From NCBI GenBank assembly GCA_963851215.1, contig CAWKOG010000005.1, positions 176,480 to 240,479 of the forward strand: DNA of 64,000 bases, given 5' to 3'. Made by a program: the position numbers and the translations under genes. The notes beneath the pieces are model-generated. The model had not been told where the DNA came from. It did not search any database and was given only the letters and a program-made list of their open reading frames with translations. This document shows, piece after piece, positions 43,371 through 51,149 of the stretch (its first letter is position 1; the number at the start of each line of letters is the position of its first letter). Origin of the DNA: DATKFM01 sp963851215. GTDB lineage: Bacteria; Pseudomonadota; Alphaproteobacteria; Dongiales; Dongiaceae.

Positions 43371-43556
43371 GCCACGCACTGGACCGTCCGGGGCGCCTTC
43401 ATCTGCCTGGTCATCGCCGCGGTATACCGCTCGGCGAAGGACGACGCCCGCCAGCGTGACTGGCTGAACGAACTGGCAGTGCGGCTAGGCCTCGATCGCC
43501 GAGCTGCCACCCGATCAAAAGAAAACCTCGACCGGTTAGATCGAGGTTTAAGGTAG
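43371..43556 (+). pseudogene. gene fragment without start codon
   Basis: An open stretch after a TAG at 43368 reads GAFICLVIAAVYRSAKDD, then QRDWLNELAVRLGLDRR, ending at TAG 43554. Composition looks like a real protein tail (amphipathic helices, GC-rich codons), but there is no ATG/GTG/TTG start with a ribosome site. I read it as the 3' remnant of a gene cut when the island inserted. The family is not recognised. Confidence 0.4.
43516..43548 (-). terminator. minus-strand terminator inside the island
   Basis: AACCTCGA (43524-43531) and TCGAGGTT (43541-43548) form an 8-bp stem with a 9-base loop. Read on the minus strand, the stem runs into TTTTCTTTTGATC. It could terminate the small minus-strand gene at 43654-43854. 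Confidence 0.5.
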
Positions 43557-43653
43557 CCGGACTCCATGGGGTTCCTTGAGTTCGATTTGGCAAGTGTCGG
43601 GCAGATTGTCTTACAGCATGCGGCATGCCAATTGGACCATGGTCCAATGTAGA

Positions 43654-43854
43654 TCATGTGCGAGAGCGCATCACTGGCTGCCGCCCCGCGCGCAACACCA
43701 TAGCGTTATAGGGCGGCCCTACCGATTGGTTGGTCTGTGCGACCGCCTCAAGGATCTCCCAGAATTGTTGGATGATGCTGTCCGGTTCCGTCGCATGAAG
43801 CGGCGCCATATCTGCCGGGATTTTCTTGCCCCCTATTGCCCAACCCGTACCCAT
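43654..43854 (-). CDS. small hypothetical protein in island
   Basis: A 66-residue open frame on the minus strand beginning MGTGWAIGGKKIPADM, with a helical-looking centre (SIIQQFWEILEAVAQTNQ). I recognise no family. Support is indirect: a minus-strand terminator lies about 105 bases downstream and composition is protein-like. The ribosome site is weak (TCAAG), so confidence is low. Confidence 0.33.
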   Translation of the reverse strand: MGTGWAIGGKKIPADMAPLHATEPDSIIQQFWEILEAVAQTNQSVGPPYNAMVLRAGRQPVMRSRT

Positions 43855-44031
43855 CTTGACACGAGTCGCAGGCTGACGCTGCGCTCACTTGTCGCAAATC
43901 CATCGCCAGCGAAACAGATCCGCATCATCCGCGTCATGAAGTTGAGTTGCGTATAATCTACGGCGCTGCGGTGCCGGGCGGCTGCTCTGCGACTCACTAT
44001 TAGACGAAGTAGAGCCACGCCTCCCGGAGCA

Positions 44032-44331
44032 TCAAAAATCCCCCGGGTCAGTAGTGCGATGGGGATGCCACCTATCTCGCGGGTGTTCATCCGGGGCAGT
44101 GGTGTTACCGGCCGAGCATCCGGCGATGAATAGAAGGGCAAGCGCAAGAACGGGAAGAGCCATCGTTGCCCAGCGCGCCGCTTTGCTGGTCGATAGTCCT
44201 GCTAGTAGTTTGAACTCGTGCGTCATGGTTACATTGAGTTCATCAGCCAGTTCGGAAATGACTTTCCGGCGCCGCTCCGTGCTGCCGCCGCCGTGTTGGA
44301 TGTTCCAAGCAACAATGGACTTAAAATTCAT
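44032..44331 (-). CDS. putative single-pass membrane protein in island
   Basis: A 99-residue open frame. The first half is hydrophilic and helical (TERRRKVISELADELNVTMTHEF) and is followed by one membrane segment (WATMALPVLALALLFIAG) and a polar, His/Pro-rich tail. No family is recognised. It has no strong ribosome site. The hydrophobic segment and length make it more plausible than the overlapping frames, but it may be spurious. Confidence 0.35.
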   Translation of the reverse strand: MNFKSIVAWNIQHGGGSTERRRKVISELADELNVTMTHEFKLLAGLSTSKAARWATMALPVLALALLFIAGCSAGNTTAPDEHPRDRWHPHRTTDPGDF

Positions 44332-44514
44332 GACTGCCCGCCAAATCGCAATGCTCTAGGTTCTAGCGATTAACGAATGCTAAACCTTTTGCTCAATACA
44401 TCCCTAAGCAAACCTTAACCCTCCGCAGGTAACTTTGAGGCTGGCAGAGGCTGCAGCAATGGCGGCTGCCGTAGTGCTCTTCCCAATGGCTGTCGCGACA
44501 AGGTGCAATGGAGA

Positions 44515-44631
44515 ATGAAGTGGATTTTTGAAAACCAACCCAGTGTACCAATTCACTTAGCCTATCGTTGTGATCTGCTAACGCCAGAGCAGGCGGCTTA
44601 CATTGCGGAAAATTTCAAGCAGGGGGAATGA
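44515..44631 (+). CDS. 38-residue small ORF coupled to the Rap1a-like gene
   Basis: A short frame starting MKWIFENQPSVPIHLAYRC and continuing DLLTPEQAAYIAENF, ending in TGA at 44629-44631. Its last codons contain the ribosome binding site (AGGGGG) of the next gene, and its TGA overlaps an ATG at 44628, so it is positioned to couple translation to that gene. Composition is protein-like, with an amphipathic C-terminal helix. No homologue is recognised. Confidence 0.42.
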   Translation: MKWIFENQPSVPIHLAYRCDLLTPEQAAYIAENFKQGE

Positions 44632-44633
44632 AC

Positions 44634-45014
44634 ATGAAGCGTTTGCTGCTAGCTGCCGCACTGTGCCTTACGGCCGGGCCTGTGAGTGCTGAAGATAATG
44701 CGCCACCGCCATTATCTGCTCTGATCGCCATGTGCCAAACAAATGATACGACGTTAAAGCATTCGTGTTCGGCCTACGTCTCCGGAATCATACAAGGGAT
44801 TACCACGGCTACTGCTATGAACGTTGGCCTATCAAGAAGCCCGCTTGGGCCTATTTGCCACCCCGATGGTAACATCACTGTTTATGCCATGGGAGAGGCT
44901 GTTGTCGCGAAATTTAGTGAACCTGCCACACTCGAATTGCAGTCCTATCCGGCTCCCGTTGGGATATGGATTATAGCCTCCGTTCTGTACCCATGCGGAA
45001 AGGTGGGGATCTGA
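44634..45014 (+). CDS. Rap1a/Tai-like secreted protein
   Basis: A 126-residue exported protein: signal peptide MKRLLLAAALCLTAGPVSA, then a mature part with four Cys (AMCQTN, KHSCSAYVSGIIQG, GPICHPDG, LYPCG). This Cys pattern and the CxxYVSGI and CHPDG segments match the Rap1a/Tai fold, known from immunity proteins that neutralise type VI secretion amidase toxins. I start at 44634, 7 bases after AGGGGG. No cognate toxin is nearby, so it may be an orphan immunity gene or have another role. Confidence 0.68.
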   Translation: MKRLLLAAALCLTAGPVSAEDNAPPPLSALIAMCQTNDTTLKHSCSAYVSGIIQGITTATAMNVGLSRSPLGPICHPDGNITVYAMGEAVVAKFSEPATLELQSYPAPVGIWIIASVLYPCGKVGI

Positions 45015-45408
45015 GCCATCACCGAAGGAGCAAACAAGTTGCACTCCAAAAAATCGCCTGCCCCTTCAGAATCCGGTCAAGGCACGCCTGCCGATTCGGT
45101 AACGCTATGGCCGAAACGGACAGAGAGAAAAACCCGCAGATATTGGATTTCCTACGGGTTTCTGCCAAAATGCTGATAGATGTTGGGTTACTGAATCAGG
45201 CGTTCATCTGACTCTTAATCAGCGGCTCGTAGGTTCGAGTCCTGCTGCGCCCACCATCGCTGGGATGTCCTTCCAAAGCTCAGATTATTGACTGGCGCAC
45301 GAACCGTGCCGGCAAAGCCGCCACGTCATCTTGAATTGCGGGGATTGCACGAGTTTTGCACGGAGAGCGGTGCAAGTGCTTCGTCAGCGATCAGACAGCG
45401 GATTCAGC
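45015..45408. other. island right end and flank
   Basis: Contains a 34-codon frame ending at the attachment repeat (from an ATG near 45107) with no strong support, then the att copy at 45208-45258 and about 150 bases of unannotated flank before the nitrobindin-like gene. Nothing else recognisable. Confidence 0.35.
45208..45258 (+). repeat. attachment-site repeat, right copy (tRNA-Lys 3' fragment)
   Basis: A 51-base partial tRNA-Lys copy with two differences from the intact gene (GGC for GGG after the anticodon stem, and CGT for CGC before the T-arm). It lacks the acceptor 5' half and D-arm, so it cannot be a functional tRNA. Confidence 0.87.
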
Positions 45409-46062
45409 CTAGCCCGCGTTGCCGCCCTTGAGCAGACCGACAAGCGGGTTCGGCGTCGGCGGTGCGATCCGCCGCAAGGTATTGGTGTCGCGATGGTCGA
45501 ACGCCGGCGTGTTTCCCCGGACCGCCAGATCCGTGCGCGTCACATAGGTCCAGCTGTCGTCATCGTTGAAGGTGATGTCGATGCGGTAGTAGTCGGTGCG
45601 AAACGCCGCCTCGAGGAACGTGGTCGAGCAGATCCCGAAGCGGGTATCGCCGCGGCGCGCCTCCACCGAAATGCGCTTGTCGTCCGGTGCCGCCGTTCCG
45701 CCCGCTAGCACGACCTGACCGCGGGGGATGGCGATGGTCTGCATGATCAGGCCGGTGGCCGGTTCCCACAGCCAATAGCCCACCTGATCGTGGAAGGTGG
45801 TGGCTTCCTCCGGAGTGTTGATATGGATGTGGTAGCGCAGGCCATAGAGGAGCTGCGGGCCGTTGGGCTGCGGATCGATCGGCTCCATCCGGATATGTTC
45901 GCGGTATACGCGCCGTTCGGGGCCTTCCGCCTTGGGGCTGAGGTCCACCCCCTGATCCGACTGCCACACGCCGGCCAGGCGGCGCAGCGGCCCCAGATTG
46001 GCCAGTGTATCCGGCGAGATATCATCGGGCTCGGTAAAGATGTCGTCGGGGATACTCGTCAT
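45409..46062 (-). CDS. nitrobindin-like heme-binding beta-barrel protein
   Basis: A 217-residue protein of the FABP-like/THAP4 heme-binding barrel group. The pattern LGPLRRLAGVWQSDQGVDLSPKAEG, then REHIRMEPIDPQPNGPQLLYGLRYH, is characteristic. Nitrobindins bind ferric heme and nitric oxide or peroxynitrite; whether the axial His is kept cannot be settled by eye. The start at 46062 (MTSIPDDIF) has GAGGA 4 bases before the ATG. It is divergent from the VOC gene. Confidence 0.72.
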   Translation of the reverse strand: MTSIPDDIFTEPDDISPDTLANLGPLRRLAGVWQSDQGVDLSPKAEGPERRVYREHIRMEPIDPQPNGPQLLYGLRYHIHINTPEEATTFHDQVGYWLWEPATGLIMQTIAIPRGQVVLAGGTAAPDDKRISVEARRGDTRFGICSTTFLEAAFRTDYYRIDITFNDDDSWTYVTRTDLAVRGNTPAFDHRDTNTLRRIAPPTPNPLVGLLKGGNAG

Positions 46063-46334
46063 TGGTTCCTCATACTGGCGCGCATCCGTCAAGCATGCGT
46101 GCTCGCCCTGGCGATGACAAGCAGCAGGCGAGCGGCGGCGATACCCGCCGCGCCCGCAACGGAACTGTCATGTTTTGCAGGGCCTTCACGGCCATGGCCA
46201 AGGCCCGGCGTCCGGTTTTATCCTGGCGCGCTCAGCTAATCCCGCGCCCAGCGAAAAAAGTCCCGGGGAACCTGTCGATTCCCCGACTCTTCATTCGTCG
46301 TATCCGCATAAACCCGGTGCAAGAAGGAGCCCCT

Positions 46335-46760
46335 ATGCAAGTCCAGCCCTACCTGAATTTCGAAGGCCGCTGCGAAGAGGCAATCGAATTTTACCGCCAG
46401 GCGCTCGGCGCCAAGGTCGAGATGATGTTGCGCAACAAGGAGAATCCGCAACCGCCGCCGCCGGGCTCGACCCCGCCCGGCAACGAGAACAAGATCCTGC
46501 ATGCGAGCCTGCGCATCGGCGACACCGTCGTCGGGGCGTCCGACGGCTATTGCAGCGGCAAGCCGGCCTTCCAGGGCATCACTCTGACATTGCAGGTCGC
46601 GAACGAAGCGGAGGCCGATCGCCTGTTCAATGCGCTCGGGAACGGCGGCCAGGTGCAATTGCCGCTGACGCGCACCTTCTTCTCGCCGCGCTTCGGCATG
46701 GTGAACGATCGTTTTGGCGTGGCCTGGATGGTGCTCGTCCCCCAGGGCCCCACCGCGTAA
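46335..46760 (+). CDS. VOC family (PhnB/glyoxalase-like) protein
   Basis: A 141-residue PhnB-type vicinal-oxygen-chelate protein with the usual opening (QPYLNFEGRCEEAIEFYRQALGAKVE), LHASLRIGDTVVGASDG and RFGMVNDRFGVAWMVLV. Substrate unknown. AAGGAG lies 6-11 bases before the ATG. It is followed by a YciI-family gene and an ECF42-type sigma factor, a combination often seen together. Confidence 0.87.
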   Translation: MQVQPYLNFEGRCEEAIEFYRQALGAKVEMMLRNKENPQPPPPGSTPPGNENKILHASLRIGDTVVGASDGYCSGKPAFQGITLTLQVANEAEADRLFNALGNGGQVQLPLTRTFFSPRFGMVNDRFGVAWMVLVPQGPTA

Positions 46761-46784
46761 CAAACTTCAACAGGAGATTGCAGC

Positions 46785-47201
46785 ATGCGTTTCATGATCG
46801 TCGTCAAGGCATCCAAGGAGTCCGAGGCCGGCGTCATGCCGGAGGAGAAGCTGATCGCCGCCATGGCGACCTATCATGAGGAACTGGCAAAGGCCGGCGT
46901 GCTTCTGGACGGCACCGGGTTGCATCCCAGCTCAAAGGGCTGGCGCATCAAATACAAGGGCGACAAGCGCACGGTTGTCGATGGGCCCTTCGCCGAGACG
47001 AAGGAGTTGATCGCCGGCTACACCCTGATCCAGGTGAAGTCGCGGGCCGAGGCGCTGGAATGGACCAAGCGCTTCCCCAATCCCCGCGGCGAGGGCCTCG
47101 ATGCCGAGATCGAGGTGCGCCAACTGTTCGAGCTCGAGGATTTCGAGCCCAACGCCGCCGTCGACCGCTTCCGCGAACTCGATGCCAGCATGAAGAAGTA
47201 G
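46785..47201 (+). CDS. YciI/DGPF-domain protein
   Basis: A 138-residue YciI-like protein (MRFMIVVKASKESEAG, VVDGPFAETKELIAGYTLIQV). The DGPF core motif is present. Proteins of this kind are the usual genomic partners of ECF42 sigma factors, and one lies just downstream here. CAGGAG sits 8 bases before the ATG. Confidence 0.9.
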   Translation: MRFMIVVKASKESEAGVMPEEKLIAAMATYHEELAKAGVLLDGTGLHPSSKGWRIKYKGDKRTVVDGPFAETKELIAGYTLIQVKSRAEALEWTKRFPNPRGEGLDAEIEVRQLFELEDFEPNAAVDRFRELDASMKK

Positions 47202-47246
47202 GCGGGCTAGAGTGTGATGCACTCGATTGGAATGTCACGTTCCTAG

Positions 47247-47328
47247 CTTCTTCCCCTGCGAAAGCAGGGGCCCAGGGAAGGCAGGGCGCTCTGCAATTTC
47301 TGGGTCCCCGCTTTCGCGGGGAAAGAAG
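47247..47328. repeat. interspersed inverted-repeat element
   Basis: Two related 29-bp arms (47247-47275 and 47300-47328) are near-perfect reverse complements. Each holds a small hairpin: CCCCTGC-GAAA-GCAGGGG on the left, CCCCGC-TTTC-GCGGGG on the right. The cruciform-like layout resembles dispersed REP/MITE-type elements of alphaproteobacteria. It lies between the YciI gene and its sigma factor. Confidence 0.65.
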
Positions 47329-47439
47329 GAATGGGTTATCTCGAATTGAGTGAATAGACGCCTAGCGCAGAACCGGGTAAGGCCGGCAGCCGATTGCGTG
47401 CCGGCCTTGCTTCATCCGGCGGAGATGCGCTAATCGGCG

Positions 47440-48717
47440 GTGGTGAGCGCCCCCGACCTCAATAGCACCATCGACGCCATCTGGAGAATCGAGTCGCCAC
47501 GGCTGATCGCCGGCCTGGCGCGCATGCTGCGCGATGTCGGCCTGGCCGAGGAGCTGGCCCAGGATGCCCTCGTCACCGCACTGGAGCGCTGGCCGACAAC
47601 AGGCGTGCCGGACAAGCCCGGCGCCTGGCTGATGTCGGCGGCGAAGAACCGGGCAATCGACCGCCTTCGCCACAAAAAGCTGCACGCCCGCAAGGCGCCC
47701 GACATCGCCCAGGAGATCGAGGCGCGCCATGCGGAGTCTGCGCCGGATCCCGACGCCGCCTTCGATGACGAGGTGGGCGACGATCTGCTGCGCCTGATCT
47801 TCATCGCCTGCCATCCCGTGCTGCCGACGGAATCGCGGCTTGCGCTCACGCTCCGGCTGCTCGGCGGCCTGTCGACGCCGGAGATTGCCCGCGCCTTCCT
47901 GGTGCCGGAGGCGACCATCGCCCAGCGCATCGTCCGCGCCAAGCGCACGCTGGCCAAGGCCGGCGCCGCCTTCGAACTGCCCCGCGGTGCGGAACTTGCT
48001 GAACGGTTGTCGTCGGTACTCGAAGCCGTCTACCTCATCTTCAACGAAGGCTATGCGGCGACATCGGGCGAAGACTGGTTGCGACCGGCGCTCTGCGATG
48101 AAGCGCTGCGCCTTGGCCGCATTCTCTCGGAACTCGCGCCCGATGAGCCGGAGGTCCACGGCCTCGTTGCCCTGATGGAGATCCAGGCCTCGCGCAATGC
48201 CGCCCGCACCGGTCCGGCCGGCGAGCCGGTGCTGTTGCTGGAGCAGGACCGCCGGCGCTGGGACTATCTGCTGATCCGCCGCGGGCTGGCGGCGCTCGAC
48301 CGGGTCGTGAAGCTTGGCGGCACCCAAGGCCCCTACGCGCTGCAAGCCGCCATCGCCGCCTGCCACGCCCGCGCCGCCACTGCGGACAACACAGACTGGC
48401 CCCGCATTGCCGCGCTCTACGCCGAGTTGTACCGCGTCACGCCATCGCCCATCGTGGAACTCAACCGCGCCGTCGCCGTCAGCATGGCCCAAGGCCCCGC
48501 CGCCGGCCTCGACCTCGTTGACGCGCTATCAGGCGAACCGTCGCTGAAGAACTATCACCTCCTGCCCAGCGTCCGCGGCGACCTGCTGGCGAAACTCGGC
48601 CGCAAATCCGAAGCCCGCGCCGCATTTGAACTTGCGGCCTCGCTGACGCAGAACGCGCGAGAACGCAAACTGCTGCTCGACCGGGCTGCGGCTTGCGGCA
48701 ATGCAGGTGAACGATAA
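47440..48717 (+). CDS. ECF42-type sigma factor with C-terminal TPR-like extension
   Basis: A 425-residue sigma factor. Region 2 (AEELAQDALVTALERWPTTG, AAKNRAIDRLRHKK) and region 4 (LTLRLLGGLSTPEIARAFLVPEATIAQRI) occupy the first ~190 residues. A long extension follows (VYLIFNEGYAATSGEDWLRP, GDLLAKLGRKSEARAAFELA), the hallmark of ECF42. These factors lack an anti-sigma and act with YciI/DGPF and VOC partners. The start is GTG at 47440 or 47443; the GGAG upstream is rather far. Confidence 0.9.
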   Translation: MVSAPDLNSTIDAIWRIESPRLIAGLARMLRDVGLAEELAQDALVTALERWPTTGVPDKPGAWLMSAAKNRAIDRLRHKKLHARKAPDIAQEIEARHAESAPDPDAAFDDEVGDDLLRLIFIACHPVLPTESRLALTLRLLGGLSTPEIARAFLVPEATIAQRIVRAKRTLAKAGAAFELPRGAELAERLSSVLEAVYLIFNEGYAATSGEDWLRPALCDEALRLGRILSELAPDEPEVHGLVALMEIQASRNAARTGPAGEPVLLLEQDRRRWDYLLIRRGLAALDRVVKLGGTQGPYALQAAIAACHARAATADNTDWPRIAALYAELYRVTPSPIVELNRAVAVSMAQGPAAGLDLVDALSGEPSLKNYHLLPSVRGDLLAKLGRKSEARAAFELAASLTQNARERKLLLDRAAACGNAGER

Positions 48718-48808
48718 GATTTAGCTCCATGCGCGAAGGCTATGGCGCGGCAAGTGCGGCCTACCTACATCTCATCAGCCCGCTACTGCTGCCATCAACG
48801 GAGGGCCC

Positions 48809-49714
48809 GTGAGAGACCCCTACGAAATCCTCGGCGTGGAAAAGACCGCCTCGGCGGACGAGATCCAGAAAGCGTACCGCCGCCTGGCCAAGAAGCTGCA
48901 TCCCGACCTCAATCCCGGCAACAAGGAGGCGGAGGAGCGCTTCAAAGAAGTCACCGCGGCCAACGGCCTGCTATCGGACCCTGACAAGCGCCGGCGTTTC
49001 GACAGCGGCGAGATCGATGCTTCCGGCGCCGAACGGCCGCGGGAGCGATACTACCGGGACTATGCCGGTGAGCAGGCCGCCGGCGGTGCCTACGAGGATC
49101 CATCCGCCTTTGCGGATCTTGCCGATATGGACGATCTCCTGGCGCAAATACTGGGACGCCAGGCGCGGCAAGCGCGCCGGGGCCGCGGGGCGGATCTGCA
49201 TTACCGCCTGGCAATCGAGTTTCTCGATGCGGTCAATGGCGCTGTCCAGCGGCTGACGCTGCCGGAGGGTGGAACCCTCGACGTGACTATTCCCGCGGGC
49301 CTGCAGGACGGACAGACGCTCCGCCTGCGGGGCAAGGGCGCGCCGGCGCTGGGCGAGGGCGATCCCGGCGATGCGCTGGTGGAGATCTCGATCAAGCCGC
49401 ACCGCTTTTTCACCAGGCAGGGCAGCGATATCCACCTCGAGTTGCCGGTCACGCTGGCGGAGGCGGCGCTGGGCGCGCGCATCAGGGTGCCGACGCCGTC
49501 AGGCCCTGTCATGCTGACGGTGCCGAAGGGATCGAATACGGGATCTATCTTGCGGCTTAAGGGCAAGGGTGTCGCCGGCCCCGGCAGTCCGGGCGACCAG
49601 CTGATCAAGCTCAAGGTGATGCTGCCGGACCAGCCGGACCCCGAGCTGGAAACTTTCCTCAGCAACTGGAATCTGGGAGAGCGCTACAACCCGCGCCGGG
49701 ACATGCAGCCATGA
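48809..49714 (+). CDS. cbpA: DnaJ-family co-chaperone CbpA
   Basis: A 301-residue J-domain protein. The J domain (YEILGVEKTASADEIQKAYR, HPD at KLHPDLNPG) is followed by a Gly-poor linker and two beta-barrel substrate-binding domains (LPEGGTLDVTIPAGLQDGQ, LELPVTLAEAALGARIRVPT). It lacks the zinc-finger of DnaJ. It stimulates DnaK. The start is GTG with GGAGGG upstream. It overlaps cbpM by 4 bases. Confidence 0.93.
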   Translation: MRDPYEILGVEKTASADEIQKAYRRLAKKLHPDLNPGNKEAEERFKEVTAANGLLSDPDKRRRFDSGEIDASGAERPRERYYRDYAGEQAAGGAYEDPSAFADLADMDDLLAQILGRQARQARRGRGADLHYRLAIEFLDAVNGAVQRLTLPEGGTLDVTIPAGLQDGQTLRLRGKGAPALGEGDPGDALVEISIKPHRFFTRQGSDIHLELPVTLAEAALGARIRVPTPSGPVMLTVPKGSNTGSILRLKGKGVAGPGSPGDQLIKLKVMLPDQPDPELETFLSNWNLGERYNPRRDMQP

Positions 49715-50037
49715 TCATCAGCAAACGGGAATTTCTTGTTCGCGCGCAACTGAACCAGGAAACGCTCGAAGTCTGGATCGCCGAGGAATGGCTGGTCCCC
49801 GGCGGAACCGCGGCCGAGCTGCACTTCTCCGAAGCCGACCTAGCGCGTGCGGAGCTGATCCACGACCTGAAACGGGACCTCGGCGTCAATGACGAGGGCG
49901 TCGGCGTCATCCTGAGCCTGCTGGACCAGGTGCACAGCCTTCGCACTGTGCTGGCCGAGGTGCTGCTGTCGGTGCGGGAGCGCGCGTCGGTGCCGGCTGG
50001 CAAGTCGACGGTGGGTGGGAATGGGAACGGGGAATAG
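49711..50037 (+). CDS. cbpM: chaperone modulator CbpM
   Basis: A 108-residue MerR-like helix-turn-helix protein that binds the J domain of CbpA and inhibits it. Matches include SKREFLVRAQLNQETLEVWI, EEWLVPGG and DLARAELIHDLKRDLGVNDEGVGVIL. Its ATG overlaps the cbpA stop (ATGA), consistent with coupled expression of chaperone and modulator. Confidence 0.92.
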   Translation: MIISKREFLVRAQLNQETLEVWIAEEWLVPGGTAAELHFSEADLARAELIHDLKRDLGVNDEGVGVILSLLDQVHSLRTVLAEVLLSVRERASVPAGKSTVGGNGNGE

Positions 50038-50088
50038 ATGTGGACCGGCCCACTCGGCCGGTGCGAGCTGGTGCGACTCAGATTTTAT

Positions 50089-50403
50089 TCAATGGGTTCC
50101 CGGGCCATTCCCCTTGCTCAGGTGAACGTCTTCGGAACTCTTCGCTGTATCCTGCAACCGTTCAATCTCGTCAATTGCCGCCGGATACAGTGAACAGGCA
50201 ACCGAGATGAACTTCAGCGCATTGTCGAGCATCATGGCGTTGTGATCGCGTTGATGCTTCTCGTCTAGACCCAGATAGTCCGCCAATGGTCTCGCATCAT
50301 GGCCATCAATGCCCTTTGCCACGAATGTCAGATAGTCGACCACACCCAGCCTTCGGGTGTTTTCGATCCATTGACGAGCGGCGGTAATGTCTTCGGGGGT
50401 CAT
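50089..50403 (-). CDS. hypothetical protein downstream of response regulator
   Basis: A 104-residue, probably helical protein (TAARQWIENTRRLGVVDYLTF, DYLGLDEKHQRDHNAMMLDN, SLYPAAIDEIERLQDT). I recognise no family and see no signal or membrane segment. It follows the single-domain response regulator by 18 bases on the same strand, so it may be an output or partner of that regulator (inference). Confidence 0.55.
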   Translation of the reverse strand: MTPEDITAARQWIENTRRLGVVDYLTFVAKGIDGHDARPLADYLGLDEKHQRDHNAMMLDNALKFISVACSLYPAAIDEIERLQDTAKSSEDVHLSKGNGPGTH

Positions 50404-50421
50404 GGCTGAATTCCGGTTGGC

Positions 50422-50796
50422 TCAAATCAGGAATGCTTTCTCTCGGCGACAAGTTCCGCAGACGGTCTGCGCCACCTCGGCAATGGCGAAAGGTTTGCGG
50501 ATCACGGGCTGTTCCCGGTGCCGCGCCGGAATTGGGTGATCGCTGTAGCCCGTCATGAAGACAAAGGGCACGCCATGATCCGCCAACGTATCGGCAATCT
50601 CGAAGGAGTCGCCGTCGCCCAGCTTGATGTCCAGAATTGCGCAATCAATCGTGGCCCCGGTGCAAAGGCACAAGCCATCGGAAAGAGACTGTGCCGGGCC
50701 CAATACAATTGCGCCTTCCTGCGTCAGCGTCATCAATAGTTCAATGGCGATGTACGCTTCGTCCTCGACCACGAGAATATGGCAGTCTGATAGCAT
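50422..50796 (-). CDS. single-domain response regulator
   Basis: A 124-residue receiver domain without output domain. Phosphorylation-site features are complete: acidic pair in VVEDEAY, phospho-acceptor Asp in CAILDIKLGDG, switch Thr in FMTGYSD, and Lys in VIRKPF. I start at 50796 (MLSDCHILVV). The sensor kinase is not in the window. Its neighbours include a Crp/Fnr regulator and a small zinc ribbon on the same strand. Confidence 0.87.
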   Translation of the reverse strand: MLSDCHILVVEDEAYIAIELLMTLTQEGAIVLGPAQSLSDGLCLCTGATIDCAILDIKLGDGDSFEIADTLADHGVPFVFMTGYSDHPIPARHREQPVIRKPFAIAEVAQTVCGTCRREKAFLI

Positions 50797-50838
50797 GGCT
50801 TGCCTCTGCCGATTCAACGCCTAGGGACACCTATGCGT

Positions 50839-51048
50839 TCACGACTTCTCCTGCAGGTGCAATTTCTTGCGAACTCCGCCGTTCGGTTGGCCTGACTCGT
50901 TTTCGTTAGGCGGTTTGACAATCGTCATCGCGGATTGCTCGAACCGCGTCGCCTTCCCGCATTTTGTACATTGCGCCAGCGTATGGTTCTCTGGCGCCGT
51001 ATGCAGGAAAAATGAATTGCTGCCGCAATACGGGCACACGAACTTCAT
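50839..51048 (-). CDS. small zinc-ribbon protein
   Basis: A 69-residue protein with two Cys pairs, CPYC at the start and CTKC about 20 residues later, forming a likely zinc ribbon; the tail is polar. GGGAGG lies shortly before the ATG, supporting it as a real gene. Function unknown; proteins like this can bind nucleic acid or partner proteins. Confidence 0.65.
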   Translation of the reverse strand: MKFVCPYCGSNSFFLHTAPENHTLAQCTKCGKATRFEQSAMTIVKPPNENESGQPNGGVRKKLHLQEKS

Positions 51049-51149
51049 CGCGGACCTCCCAGGTCTCAGCCCAATGCTAAAGCAGGGCGCGGATATGCCG
51101 ATGCTGTCAATTTGGAAAGGGTACGAAACCGCACAATATGCGGGCGGAA

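Larger units (their letters stand above)
43328..45258. mobile_element. small tRNA-Lys-associated genomic island (integrase-less remnant)
   Basis: A 1.9-kb segment bounded by the tRNA-Lys 3' end and its imperfect copy. It is visibly richer in A+T than its neighbours. It carries only short genes: a broken fragment, a 66-codon minus-strand gene, a 99-codon membrane protein, a 38-codon gene and a Rap1a-like gene. No integrase or transposase is present, so it is either a decayed element or one mobilised in trans. Confidence 0.7.

Noticed and set aside
45208..45258. A second tRNA gene
   Set aside because: Only the anticodon-arm-to-CCA part is present; the 5' acceptor strand and D-arm are missing.
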